17,403 nucleotides of DNA from an uncultured Ruminococcus sp. (GCA_902773045.1 CACYDE010000148.1:1-17403), one strand, 5' to 3'. Counted from the stretch's first letter, positions 6,890-14,716 are shown. Notes: a model not told the origin generated them from the letters alone. Numbers and translations are program-made.

Positions 6890-6950
6890 ACGCATTACCT
6901 GACAGAGTAAAAGATACGCCGTGATAGATCCGTGTGAGGTATTGCCTTAA
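6890..6950 (-). repeat. Dispersed repeat copy F, 61-bp short form
   Basis: Read on the minus strand it starts TTAAGGCAATACCTCACACG. The other end, on the plus strand, is GCATTACCTGACAGAG, which matches the family end GCAATACCGCACAGAG at 13 of 16 positions. The nadC stop codon TAA lies in its first bases. Confidence 0.7.
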
Positions 6951-7801
6951 ATAGCATGAAGGTTTTTAAGAGAAAGATCAAGGATAGGTGCAGAGTGAGT
7001 GAGCGCTCCGCTCGAAATATAGTCTACGCCTATATTCGTAAGCTTCGCCACATTTTCTTTCGTAACATTTCCGGAACATTCAGTTTCGGCTCTGCCGTCT
7101 ATTATTTCAATAGCCTCTTTCATCATATCAACGGACATATTATCCAACATAATAATATCCGCTCCGGCTTCAACTGCTTCTCTGACCATTTCAAGAGATT
7201 CAACCTCGACCTCAATTTTTCTCACAAACGGAGCATACTCCTTAGCCATTTCAACAGCCTTCTTTACGCTTCCCGCAGCGCCTATATGATTATCTTTCAA
7301 AAGAACACCGTCGGAAAGGTTGTATCTGTGGTTGTGACCGCCGCCGACTTTGACAGCATATTTTTCAAAAATTCTCATATTCGGAGTAGTTTTTCTTGTG
7401 TCGAGAAGCTTTGTCCTGCTTCCTTCAAAAAGCTTTGCAACTTCGTTTGTGTAGGTTGCTATTCCGCTCATTCTCTGAAGATAGTTGAGCGCAGTTCTTT
7501 CACCCGAAAGAAGAACACGAATATCCCCTGTCACAGTCGCTACAATGTCTTTATTTTTAACTCTGTCTCCGTCTTTAAAGTAGAACTCGACCCTGACATT
7601 TCCGTCAAGCAGTTCAAAAACTCTTTTAAAAACATACAATCCGCAGATTATTCCGTCCTGCTTTGCAATAAGGCTGACCGATCCTTCCTGATAGTAAGGC
7701 ATAACTGCGTTAGTGGAAACGTCTTCGCTCGAAATATCCTCTTTAAGCGCCGACAATATAAGTTCATCGGCATTAAGCGTCATTGTAATGTTATTGTTCA
7801 T
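6947..7801 (-). CDS. nadC: Nicotinate-nucleotide pyrophosphorylase (quinolinate phosphoribosyltransferase)
   Basis: This 284-residue enzyme joins quinolinate and PRPP to give nicotinate mononucleotide, the step that feeds de novo NAD synthesis. Characteristic motifs are ERTALNYLQRMSGIAT at 101-116, DTRKTTP at 134-140, KVGGGHNHRYNLSDG at 151-165 followed by LLKDNH, VEVES at 218-222 and the SSGALTHSA end loop. The length is typical. Its ATG overlaps the nadB stop as ATGA, so it is translationally coupled to nadB. The last codon is ATT and the stop is part of repeat copy F. A terminator follows at 6829-6860. Confidence 0.97.
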   Translation of the reverse strand: MNNNITMTLNADELILSALKEDISSEDVSTNAVMPYYQEGSVSLIAKQDGIICGLYVFKRVFELLDGNVRVEFYFKDGDRVKNKDIVATVTGDIRVLLSGERTALNYLQRMSGIATYTNEVAKLFEGSRTKLLDTRKTTPNMRIFEKYAVKVGGGHNHRYNLSDGVLLKDNHIGAAGSVKKAVEMAKEYAPFVRKIEVEVESLEMVREAVEAGADIIMLDNMSVDMMKEAIEIIDGRAETECSGNVTKENVAKLTNIGVDYISSGALTHSAPILDLSLKNLHAI

Positions 7802-9099
7802 TTGAGGTTGTTCTCCTTTGCTTTTTCAATTTCGTTTCTCATCACCGAAACGTAGTCGTCTCTGAGAAGAAAATAGTCTTTTTTCTCCGCGGTCAATTTT
7901 TCATATTTTCTCACAGTTTCATCACTCGGAGTATTCTCCGATCTGTCTTCTTTTATATGCTTCGCCGCGCGTTTCGCAAAAACAAGGCTTTCAAGAAGCG
8001 AATTGCTCGCAAGACGGTTTTTTCCGTGAACTCCGTTGCAGCTTGCTTCTCCGACTGCGTAAAGATGGCCGCAGGAAGTTTTGCTGTCCGAATCGACCCA
8101 AACGCCGCCCATAAAATAGTGCTGCGCAGGAACTACGGGAATATTATCTTTGGTTACATCGTATCCCTGTTCAAGACAATGTTTATATATATTCGGAAAA
8201 TGTTTTTTTATTTCTTCGACGTCAATATTTTTAAGCGAAAGCCAAACATGAGCAGTTCCGTCTTTTTTCATTTGTTCGCGTATCGCCGCAGTCACAACGT
8301 CCCTCGGCTGAAGCTCATCTGTAAATCGCTCTCCGTCCTTGTTAAGAAGAACGGCGCCTTCTCCCCTCACCGATTCGGAGATAAGAAACCTTCTTCCTCT
8401 CGTTGAAGCGTAAAGCGTTGTGGGGTGGATCTGAACATAATCTATATGTTCAAGCTTTATATTGTGTTCCATGGAAACACCCAGCGCGTCTCCGGTCAGA
8501 TGACGGTAGTTCGTGGAATGAACATAAAGTCCTCCCACGCCTCCTGTCGCAATAACCACATAAGGCGCGAATATATTGTAAAAATCTCCGTCCTCGTTTC
8601 TCGCGGCGACTCCGAAGCAGTTGTTGTTTTCAACAAGAAGATCTACCATCGCATTGTGTTCAAGGATCGTAATATTGCTTCTTCTTCGGGCTTCTTCAAG
8701 AAGCTTCGACGTGATCTCTTTTCCCGTGATATCCTTATGGAAAAGTATCCTCGGAGTTGAATGCGCACCTTCTCTTGTGTAAACAAAGCCGCCTCCGTCT
8801 TTCTCAAAATCAACACCGTAAGAAACCAGATCGTCAATGATTTCGCGGGACGATTTTATCATTATATCAACAGATTCTTTTCTGTTTTCGTAGTGACCGG
8901 CTTTCATTGTATCCTCAAAATAGCTTTCATAGTCGCTTTCATCTTTGAGAACGCAAATTCCGCCCTGAGCCAAAAAAGAATCACTGTGTTCACATATATC
9001 CTTTGTAATAATTAATATATTTTTATCATCGGGAAGGTTCAGCGCACAAAAAAGCCCTGCAACACCCGAACCGACAATCAAAATATCCGCTTTTTTCAT
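7798..9099 (-). CDS. nadB: L-aspartate oxidase
   Basis: This 433-residue flavoprotein oxidises L-aspartate to iminoaspartate, the first step to quinolinate. The FAD-binding GSGVAG is at 10-15, followed by LAQGGI at 43-48, TREGAHSTPRILFH at 108-121, HPTTLY at 225-230, SESVRGEGA at 241-249, YFMGGVWVD at 328-336 and NRLASNSLLESLVFA at 361-375. These separate NadB from succinate dehydrogenase flavoproteins fairly well. It is about 100 residues shorter than the E. coli enzyme, missing most of the C-terminal helical domain; the frame ends cleanly, so this is probably a short clostridial form and not damage. It is the first gene of a nadB-nadC pair; nadA is not adjacent. Confidence 0.95.
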   Translation of the reverse strand: MKKADILIVGSGVAGLFCALNLPDDKNILIITKDICEHSDSFLAQGGICVLKDESDYESYFEDTMKAGHYENRKESVDIMIKSSREIIDDLVSYGVDFEKDGGGFVYTREGAHSTPRILFHKDITGKEITSKLLEEARRRSNITILEHNAMVDLLVENNNCFGVAARNEDGDFYNIFAPYVVIATGGVGGLYVHSTNYRHLTGDALGVSMEHNIKLEHIDYVQIHPTTLYASTRGRRFLISESVRGEGAVLLNKDGERFTDELQPRDVVTAAIREQMKKDGTAHVWLSLKNIDVEEIKKHFPNIYKHCLEQGYDVTKDNIPVVPAQHYFMGGVWVDSDSKTSCGHLYAVGEASCNGVHGKNRLASNSLLESLVFAKRAAKHIKEDRSENTPSDETVRKYEKLTAEKKDYFLLRDDYVSVMRNEIEKAKENNLK

Positions 9100-9201
9100 A
9101 ATCTCAGTTCCCCAATTTCAGTTGTTGATAACGTCCGAAAGTCCGACAGTAAATTTCATTCCTCAAAAACATCGGAAGAGTCTGTAATGTCAGAAACAAT
9201 G

Positions 9202-9242
9202 TATACTTATTTGAGTATAACACACAGTTGAGTTTGTTACAA
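9202..9242 (-). promoter_or_regulatory. nadB promoter with overlapping inverted repeat
   Basis: On the minus strand TTGTAA (9237-9242), a 17-bp spacer and TATACT (9214-9219) make a good promoter, about 105 nt upstream of the nadB ATG. The inverted repeat TATACT-6 bp-AGTATA (9202-9219) starts at the -10 box and extends over the likely start site, so a repressor bound there could block transcription. It does not resemble the NiaR operator that I know of. Confidence 0.6.
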
Positions 9243-9314
9243 GATTAAATTTAAAAATTAGACAAAATAAGCATAAAATTGTACTGCGGAAAGATAAATT
9301 TATCAGTATTGACA

Positions 9315-10274
9315 TTATATTTTTTTACTGAAAGCTTCATTTTTCGTATTCAGAATCGTTCCATATTGAAGTGCTTTTTTCGGAAGCGCAATATTTATCC
9401 CGCCGGGAATGATATCTATCTGTGCATGCGCCGCAGGAGTTACTTCACCGTCAAGCGAAACCTCAAAATCGTCATCGGCGTCGATCTCAATGTGTTTACA
9501 CTGTCTGTAATGAACGAAGCTTTTGAACCTCGGGTCGTCGAGATGCTTCCCTTCGGCATAAGCGCCGACCAGTTTGATAAATTTCAGTCTTGAAACAGGG
9601 TCAACAAGACAAACTTCCATGATCCCGTCATTGAGAACAGCCCTCGGAGCGCATTTATATTTTCCCCCGACATAACGTCCGTTGCCGATGGTGCAGAGAA
9701 GAAAAACACCGTTGTTTAATTTTTCGCCGTCGCATATAATAGACGCTTCGCTCTTCATCGCGTAAACAAGCCCCATGACAACACCGGTTGTGTAGGCGTT
9801 CTTCCCTCCTATAACAGGTTTTTCCTTAACTTTGTTCATTTTTTTAGCAACGTATGTATCAAATCCAAAATGGCACACGTTCACGCAGTAACGTTCGTTC
9901 ACCTTGATAACATCAATCGGGATCTCATCGCTTTCAATAAGCTCTCTTATATCCATAAGATTTTCTTTTCCGCCAAAGCATTTCACAAAATCATTTCCGC
10001 TTCCGCATGGATAGACAGCGAAAGAAGCGCTGTCGGATCCTGCGATCCCGTTGACGACTTCGTTGACCGTTCCGTCGCCGCCGCAGGCATAAAATCTTAC
10101 TTTTTCATTATTTTCAGCCATATAACGTTTTATGTATTTCTCGGAGTCCCCTATTCCCTTTGTAAAATATATATCTGCATCAAGATCATTCTTGAATTTC
10201 GAGATTTCGGATTCTACGAGTTTTGCTGTTTTTCCGTTTCCCGAATGCGGATTAACGATAAAAATATGTTTCAT
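9315..10274 (-). CDS. Diacylglycerol/lipid kinase family protein (YegS/DagK-like)
   Basis: This 319-residue protein belongs to the lipid kinase family that phosphorylates diacylglycerol or a related lipid at the membrane. It begins IFIVNPHSGNGK. The nucleotide-binding CGGDGTVNEVVNGI is at 64-77 and PCGSGNDFVKCF at 89-100, both family signatures, and the conserved SLDGE near the C-terminus is present with a DIIPGGINI strand after it. The length is in the usual range. There is no signal peptide or membrane segment, as expected for a peripheral enzyme. It starts 10 nt after the stop of the ABC-like gene and so is probably cotranscribed with it. The exact lipid substrate cannot be told from sequence. 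Confidence 0.9.
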   Translation of the reverse strand: MKHIFIVNPHSGNGKTAKLVESEISKFKNDLDADIYFTKGIGDSEKYIKRYMAENNEKVRFYACGGDGTVNEVVNGIAGSDSASFAVYPCGSGNDFVKCFGGKENLMDIRELIESDEIPIDVIKVNERYCVNVCHFGFDTYVAKKMNKVKEKPVIGGKNAYTTGVVMGLVYAMKSEASIICDGEKLNNGVFLLCTIGNGRYVGGKYKCAPRAVLNDGIMEVCLVDPVSRLKFIKLVGAYAEGKHLDDPRFKSFVHYRQCKHIEIDADDDFEVSLDGEVTPAAHAQIDIIPGGINIALPKKALQYGTILNTKNEAFSKKI

Positions 10275-10284
10275 AATGAATTAC

Positions 10285-11004
10285 CTATATTCTGTCATAA
10301 AGCTCCAGAACTTTGAGCCTGCTTTTCTCGATCTTATTTTCATCTATAGAAATTATCCCTATAGATTCGGTTTTATCGTCAACTGCCATAACAGAGTTTC
10401 CGAGATAAAGCGCGGTTTCAACATCCTCCGTAAAGACCAAAAGCGAGAACCCGAACTTATCCATTTTCTCTTTGAGCCATTTCAATCCTTCGCGGCGCTC
10501 TTCTTCGTCAAGACCGAAAAAAGGTTCGTTCATCACAATAAGCTCATGAGAACACATATAAGCCGAAAATAATTCGACGCGAAAAGCTGTCTCCAAAGGA
10601 AGCTTACCGCAGGGAGTATCACCGAATTCGGAGAGCGAAAAGGTCTGAGCTTCTTTGCGCACCAGAACACCTGTCATGCTTCTTGAAAGACCGCGTTTGA
10701 CGATGGGTGTTCCCGAATACTCAAAAACCGTTTTTAGTTTCGGGATGTCATGTTTTTTTTCAACAACACCGTAAACGTTTTTCATTCCGGTAACATTGTC
10801 GCCTTTGAAAAAAATCTTTCCTTTCTTAACTTTTGACCTTCCTTTCAGGATATCTGTCAGCAGTTCAATATTATCGGGTGATTTGTGAAGAACAACAAAG
10901 CAGTCACCCTTTGGAACCGATATATTTAATCTGTCGATGACCTTGTTTTTTTCCTTGTGACACAGATTGGATATTTCAAGGATCGGCGCGGAAATTTTTT
11001 TCAT
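10285..11004 (-). CDS. Degenerate ABC-transporter ATPase-like protein without nucleotide-binding motifs
   Basis: This 239-residue protein follows the ABC ATPase layout from end to end: LEISNLCHKEKNKVIDRLNI at 9-28, VPKGDCFVVL at 30-39, a GKIFFKGDNVTG segment at 62-73, ELIVMNEPFFGLDEEER at 154-170 and a C-terminal VMAVDD strand. Key residues are changed. The Walker A slot reads HKSPDNIELL, with Ile46 in place of the lysine. The Q-loop position has no Gln, no LSGGQ signature is visible, the Walker B Asp is Asn159, and the switch His is Glu193. The D-loop GLD is kept. It therefore should not hydrolyse ATP in the normal way and may be a regulatory or structural relative. The frame is intact, which argues against simple decay. 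No permease gene is nearby. Confidence 0.75.
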   Translation of the reverse strand: MKKISAPILEISNLCHKEKNKVIDRLNISVPKGDCFVVLHKSPDNIELLTDILKGRSKVKKGKIFFKGDNVTGMKNVYGVVEKKHDIPKLKTVFEYSGTPIVKRGLSRSMTGVLVRKEAQTFSLSEFGDTPCGKLPLETAFRVELFSAYMCSHELIVMNEPFFGLDEEERREGLKWLKEKMDKFGFSLLVFTEDVETALYLGNSVMAVDDKTESIGIISIDENKIEKSRLKVLELYDRI

Positions 11005-11225
11005 TGAACAATCACTCTTTTACATCAAATTACTCGGATATATGCTAAACATTAAAGCTGTCGGAAATAAAATTATAAATTCATAACCGAAAAGATATTA
11101 TTTTCTTTATTGAAGAAATACAGAAATATGATTCACAATAAAAGTTTAAAATTTTCCTTCAATGACAGATATGCCCACAAACGCAAAACTATCCCGGATA
11201 AAATTACAGGCGTATCAAAGACACA
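11005..11225. other. Intergenic region between the kinase and ABC-like genes
   Basis: No gene is seen. The minus strand has TATAAT within GAATTTATAATTT at about 11070-11085 that could be a -10 box for the ABC-like gene, but no good -35. I see no clear terminator for the kinase gene here. Confidence 0.35.
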
Positions 11226-12518
11226 TTACAATTCGATCTTTCCCACGCAATTACCGAAATCGATGCTGTCCGTTTTCACGATTATGAGAACCTTGCCGCT
11301 GGGAATAACATTCTCCGAACCGTCCTTTGCGGTAATTCTCCAATCGTTTCTCGTCAGATTTTTTATCCCCCAAATATTAGGACGGTTCTGACTTCGGATA
11401 ACTATTCCGTCGGGAACAGCATAATTATCGCTGTCCTCATCACAATGACACCGATAGATCCTGTTTCCCGGGAACAAAGCAACCTTGTATTTTTTTGAAA
11501 CAAGAACAGGCGGACGCGGTATTTTTATTCCGCAATTAATGCAGCTGCTGCTGTCCGAATTCAGATCAAGAAACGTTTCACCGCCGCACGGGCACTCGAC
11601 AATACAGTCTCTCAAACGAGTGAAAGCGATCTGCCAATCGTTGTCGGTCGGACGCGTACTGTCACCAAGCAAACATTCCTTTGAAAATGCTTTTGTAAAT
11701 TTTTCGCGGATAAACTCCGGGTAAAACTGCCACAGCTTTATAACATTGCAATGAACTCCCCTGACGGGCGCATTGCTTGGATCATCGGGATCATAAATAA
11801 ATAGCGGCGCTTTTCCGTAAAATTTCTGTTCCAATTCTTCGGTAAGGCACGGACACAAAGTCCTTTTTCCCTCCAGTGGGTGATCGAGGAAAAGAAGCCT
11901 GAAAAGGATCACTGACAGGGAAAATCTGTCGGTCATGATATCCGGAGACTTGATGTTCCTGACAACTTCCGGAGCCATATATCTCGCCTTTCCCGCTATT
12001 CCCAGACTTTCACCGTAAGGTGCGACGTTATCCGTATCGCATATAAGGACATCCCCGTTTAAGGGATTGATAAAAAAGTTTCCGTCATTAAGATCCTGAT
12101 AGGAAAATCCCTTTCTGTGAAGTTCTCTGAACCCGTTGGTGATGTTCAATGCGGCATTTACTACAACTGAAATCGACGGGAATTTTTCCTTTGTAAGAAG
12201 AAAATCGGAAAAACATTTATACTCTTTAGGCATAAGATCCATTACGTATCCGAACTCACCGTCAATGATCTCGGTAAGGAATTTTGGCCATATAAAAGCG
12301 TCTGTCGGCGCACCTTCTTCGATATTGTTCGCCAAATTGGCATAAAACTTATCGCTTTCACTGAGTGAATTTTTGTGATACCATTTGAGCGCATAGCTGA
12401 CGCCGTCAATATCAACGAGATAGACGCTTCCCTGACCGCCTTCTCCGAGCTTATCTTTTATGACTGCAGATTTTCCGTCTTGAAGCGGGACTTCCGATCC
12501 CGGCTGAAACTTAACCAT
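11226..12518 (-). CDS. Ser/Thr protein kinase-like protein with zinc ribbon
   Basis: This 430-residue protein is a probable cytoplasmic protein kinase. The glycine loop LGEGGQGSVY is at 24-33, the ATP lysine is Lys45 in ALKWY, the catalytic loop is YQDLNDGN at 140-147 with Asp142 and Asn147, and MAPE is at 181-184. The HRD motif reads YQD and the metal-binding DFG reads DTD (161-163); both variants occur in kinases of this type. A four-cysteine ribbon (CPC at 309-311, CINC at 326-329) follows, then a beta-rich C-terminal domain with a NLTRNDWRI core and a GKxxxxxxxDSIDFG end. This arrangement resembles kinases found with vWA and PP2C proteins (TerY-P triads), but neither partner is here. It is the last gene of a three-gene minus-strand group. 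Confidence 0.85.
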   Translation of the reverse strand: MVKFQPGSEVPLQDGKSAVIKDKLGEGGQGSVYLVDIDGVSYALKWYHKNSLSESDKFYANLANNIEEGAPTDAFIWPKFLTEIIDGEFGYVMDLMPKEYKCFSDFLLTKEKFPSISVVVNAALNITNGFRELHRKGFSYQDLNDGNFFINPLNGDVLICDTDNVAPYGESLGIAGKARYMAPEVVRNIKSPDIMTDRFSLSVILFRLLFLDHPLEGKRTLCPCLTEELEQKFYGKAPLFIYDPDDPSNAPVRGVHCNVIKLWQFYPEFIREKFTKAFSKECLLGDSTRPTDNDWQIAFTRLRDCIVECPCGGETFLDLNSDSSSCINCGIKIPRPPVLVSKKYKVALFPGNRIYRCHCDEDSDNYAVPDGIVIRSQNRPNIWGIKNLTRNDWRITAKDGSENVIPSGKVLIIVKTDSIDFGNCVGKIEL

Positions 12519-12552
12519 TAATTTTATATCCTTTCTGATTTATAATTATATG

Positions 12553-13209
12553 TCAAACAAAAACTACTTTTTTATACTCGTCCTTACTGTTGTGAAGATA
12601 AGAATAAAGCTCCTTCGGATTCCCTCCGAGACCCCAGAGTATATTTTCACGTTCGGCGGAATCCCATGAATACACGCTTAAAAAGCCTAATACTTTGAAT
12701 CCCTTGTACTGTTCGAAATCTGCTTCATAGTTCACGAGTTGGGACTCCCATTCATAAGATTTCACCATATTGTAAGTTATCGGAACATCGGAAGCAATGT
12801 TTGATTCCGATTCGCCCTCTCCCTCAAGAGGAGAATAGGTCACGTATTCTTGGGAATAGAACCATTCGATAGTATATATTCCCGGATCAAATCCGTCTCT
12901 TGATTCAAAAAGAGTCAAAGTACAAGTCGGGGTGTCCCCTTTGCTGTTGCTGCTGAACTGTGCATACTTTACACATTCGCTTGTGTCGCCGTAATAATAT
13001 TCAAGGTCATACTTTTTGCTTTCATATCCGACATAACTGTCAATATTCATACTGCTGTCGGAAGTGAAGTTCCTTTTCAGTATCCCCACCATATCACGCG
13101 GAGTTCTTCCGACCATAAACATTCCGGCAAGCGAAACAACAGTCACGATCAGCATAAAGGGAACAATAAAAATCGCTTCCCTGAAAATTCTTTTTCTTTT
13201 TTCACTCAT
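12553..13209 (-). CDS. Single-pass membrane protein of unknown function
   Basis: I do not recognise this 218-residue protein. A basic N-terminus (MSEKRKRIFREA) leads into one membrane segment at about 12-34, with the remaining 180 residues probably outside the cell. The outer domain is rich in Tyr, Ser and Glu, has segments such as YGDTSECVKYAQF and TCTLTLFESRDGF, and looks beta-rich. Only two cysteines are visible in it, which could pair. It lies 34 nt upstream of the kinase gene and 39 nt downstream of the multi-pass protein gene, so cotranscription is likely. Its ATG has a TAGGGAT binding site. Confidence 0.7.
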   Translation of the reverse strand: MSEKRKRIFREAIFIVPFMLIVTVVSLAGMFMVGRTPRDMVGILKRNFTSDSSMNIDSYVGYESKKYDLEYYYGDTSECVKYAQFSSNSKGDTPTCTLTLFESRDGFDPGIYTIEWFYSQEYVTYSPLEGEGESESNIASDVPITYNMVKSYEWESQLVNYEADFEQYKGFKVLGFLSVYSWDSAERENILWGLGGNPKELYSYLHNSKDEYKKVVFV

Positions 13210-13248
13210 AATTTCATATCCCTACTTTCAATGAAAAACAGGAAAATA

Positions 13249-14265
13249 TCACACGCTGATATTCTGGATCGCATAGACGCCGACCGTTATCAGCGAAGAA
13301 AAAACGATAATCAACAAATATGCCGCAAAAGGCCGGCGTTTGGATTCATCAAGAAGAAGCGAAAGCCGCCCGTTGTTGAAAACAAGGAGAGCTGCCGCGA
13401 TCACGGGAACACATCGGTAAGAGACGTCGACTCCGCCTATCCAAAGGGCGCGCCCCATTGCAGCAAGATAAAAAATAAAAACTAAAAGACTGAATCTTCC
13501 TGTACTTTCATAACGATACAAGCGTTTACTCGACAGAACGGAGAAGATAAATGCAAATGTGGGAACAACAAATTTATCACCCAACGGTATATCATAGATC
13601 ATAAATCCTCCGAGTCCGCAGCAAAGCAGGATCAGGAGCCAGCCGATAGGACACGCGAACATGAACGGTCTTCCGTCTTCAAAATCACCCTTACACCAAA
13701 AACCGGATATCTTTTTGAAGAGATTCTCCTGTGGTTCGGCGCTTTCATTTTCGTTCTCATTTCCTTCTTCGGAAACAGTTTCTTCGACCTCAGGCTCTGT
13801 ATTTTCATCTGTTGAAACATCCTGAACAAAAATCATATCTTCTTCACCGTCCTTTTCCTCTTCACTATAATCTTCTTCATCATCGGCAAATACGGGTTCT
13901 TCCGTTCCGGCGTTAAATTCCTCATCTTCATCATACATTTCCAGTCGTTCAAGATCATCGCCCCAGAGATCAATGATACAATTCACCGCAAGGACAGCCT
14001 TCTCCGGACTCATTCCCACATCATTGACCAAAACCCTCACTGCGTCTTTCATATTGGATTCATAATCATCGGGATTCGCAACGGCAAGCTCGATATAGTC
14101 CATCGCACCGCATTCGTACATGACCTTTAAACGCTCTCTCTGCTTTTTGCACTTCGGAACAAGATCCGCTGCCAAAGCGAGAGTTCTGTCTTTTTCGGAA
14201 AAAATATCCGTCTCCATATTCCACATAATATGGAAAAGCGCTTTAAAAAAATTATCTTCACCCAA
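13249..14265 (-). CDS. Multi-pass membrane protein with acidic linker
   Basis: This 338-residue protein uses a TTG start, supported by AAGGGTG 8-10 nt upstream; no better ATG is available in the N-terminal part. Residues 1-105 form a helical domain that includes DAVRVLVNDVGMSPEKAVLAVNCIIDLWG, a layout I associate with small helical modules in Ruminococcus proteins near kinases, without a firm family name. Residues 110-180 are a very acidic linker. Five hydrophobic segments follow at about 206-224, 233-246, 258-273, 283-297 and 313-331. It is the first gene of the group that ends with the kinase, so its linker or helical domain may be a kinase target; this is inference only. Confidence 0.7.
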   Translation of the reverse strand: MGEDNFFKALFHIMWNMETDIFSEKDRTLALAADLVPKCKKQRERLKVMYECGAMDYIELAVANPDDYESNMKDAVRVLVNDVGMSPEKAVLAVNCIIDLWGDDLERLEMYDEDEEFNAGTEEPVFADDEEDYSEEEKDGEEDMIFVQDVSTDENTEPEVEETVSEEGNENENESAEPQENLFKKISGFWCKGDFEDGRPFMFACPIGWLLILLCCGLGGFMIYDIPLGDKFVVPTFAFIFSVLSSKRLYRYESTGRFSLLVFIFYLAAMGRALWIGGVDVSYRCVPVIAAALLVFNNGRLSLLLDESKRRPFAAYLLIIVFSSLITVGVYAIQNISV

Positions 14266-14481
14266 TCGGTTTTCACCCTTTAATTTGATTTTCCGCTTAA
14301 AAACTATACAGTTCTATAATATCATATTTTGTCGGAAAAATAAATACCTTTTTTTTAAAAACACGATCTAAATATTTCCATAGATATTTTTCAGTCAAAT
14401 CAGTACCACTCGATCGGTTCCTGCCTGCGCTTTGAACTATCGTCGGTTGAACCATTCTCGCAATTACTGCTGAAGCAAAAA

Positions 14482-14513
14482 ACTCACACAACCGCTTGCG
14501 ATGTTGTATGAGT
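14482..14513 (-). terminator. Orphan intrinsic terminator on the minus strand
   Basis: ACTCATACAAC pairs with GTTGTGTGAGT on the minus strand (one G-U pair), with an inner CGC/GCG step, and is followed by six U. It is a strong terminator with no minus-strand gene upstream; the only thing just before it is repeat copy C. Confidence 0.75.
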
Positions 14514-14525
14514 CCATTCAATGCT

Positions 14526-14596
14526 TTAAAGGCAGCACCGCGAACGCCTGCCTGACTGCGCATCTTCGACACAATCTCTGTGCGGTATTGCATTAA
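14526..14596 (-). repeat. Dispersed repeat copy C, 71-bp short form
   Basis: On the minus strand it starts TTAATGCAATACCGCACAG, continues AGATTGTGTCGAAGATGCGCAG, and ends GCGTTCGCGGTGCTGCCTTTAA, which inverts the start. It aligns along its whole length with copy D at 6214-6283, and its first 40 bases match copies A and B. It lies in the divergent gap between the membrane protein gene and the beta-lactamase-like gene. Confidence 0.8.
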
Positions 14597-14635
14597 GAAT
14601 ATTGGCTTCAGATTAAAATATTTTTTATCAAAATA

Positions 14636-14670
14636 TTGACTATTCTCCCGAACTTTGATAAAATATCAAA
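14636..14670 (+). promoter_or_regulatory. Promoter of the beta-lactamase-like gene
   Basis: TTGACT (14636-14641), a 17-bp spacer and TAAAAT (14659-14664) form a strong promoter. The perfect inverted repeat TTTGATA-AAA-TATCAAA (14654-14670) overlaps the -10 box and could be an operator. Confidence 0.75.
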
Positions 14671-14702
14671 TGGAATTTTATCTTTGGATATAGTCACATT
14701 AT

Positions 14703-14716
14703 CCCTATTTTTAGGG
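14703..14716 (+). promoter_or_regulatory. Small hairpin over the ribosome binding site
   Basis: CCCTA-TTTT-TAGGG folds into a 5-bp hairpin whose right arm is the AGGG ribosome binding site of the TTG start at 14725. It might lower translation, but it is short. Confidence 0.4.

Noticed and set aside
6956..7855. 299-codon plus-strand frame opposite nadC
   Set aside because: It is the shadow of a well-supported nadC gene and has no family resemblance or binding site.
10285..11004. Functional ABC transporter ATPase
   Set aside because: The Walker A lysine, signature and switch His are absent and no permease is adjacent.
14297..14593. 98-codon minus-strand frame upstream of the membrane protein gene
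   Set aside because: It spans repeat copy C and a strong intrinsic terminator and has no recognisable domain.
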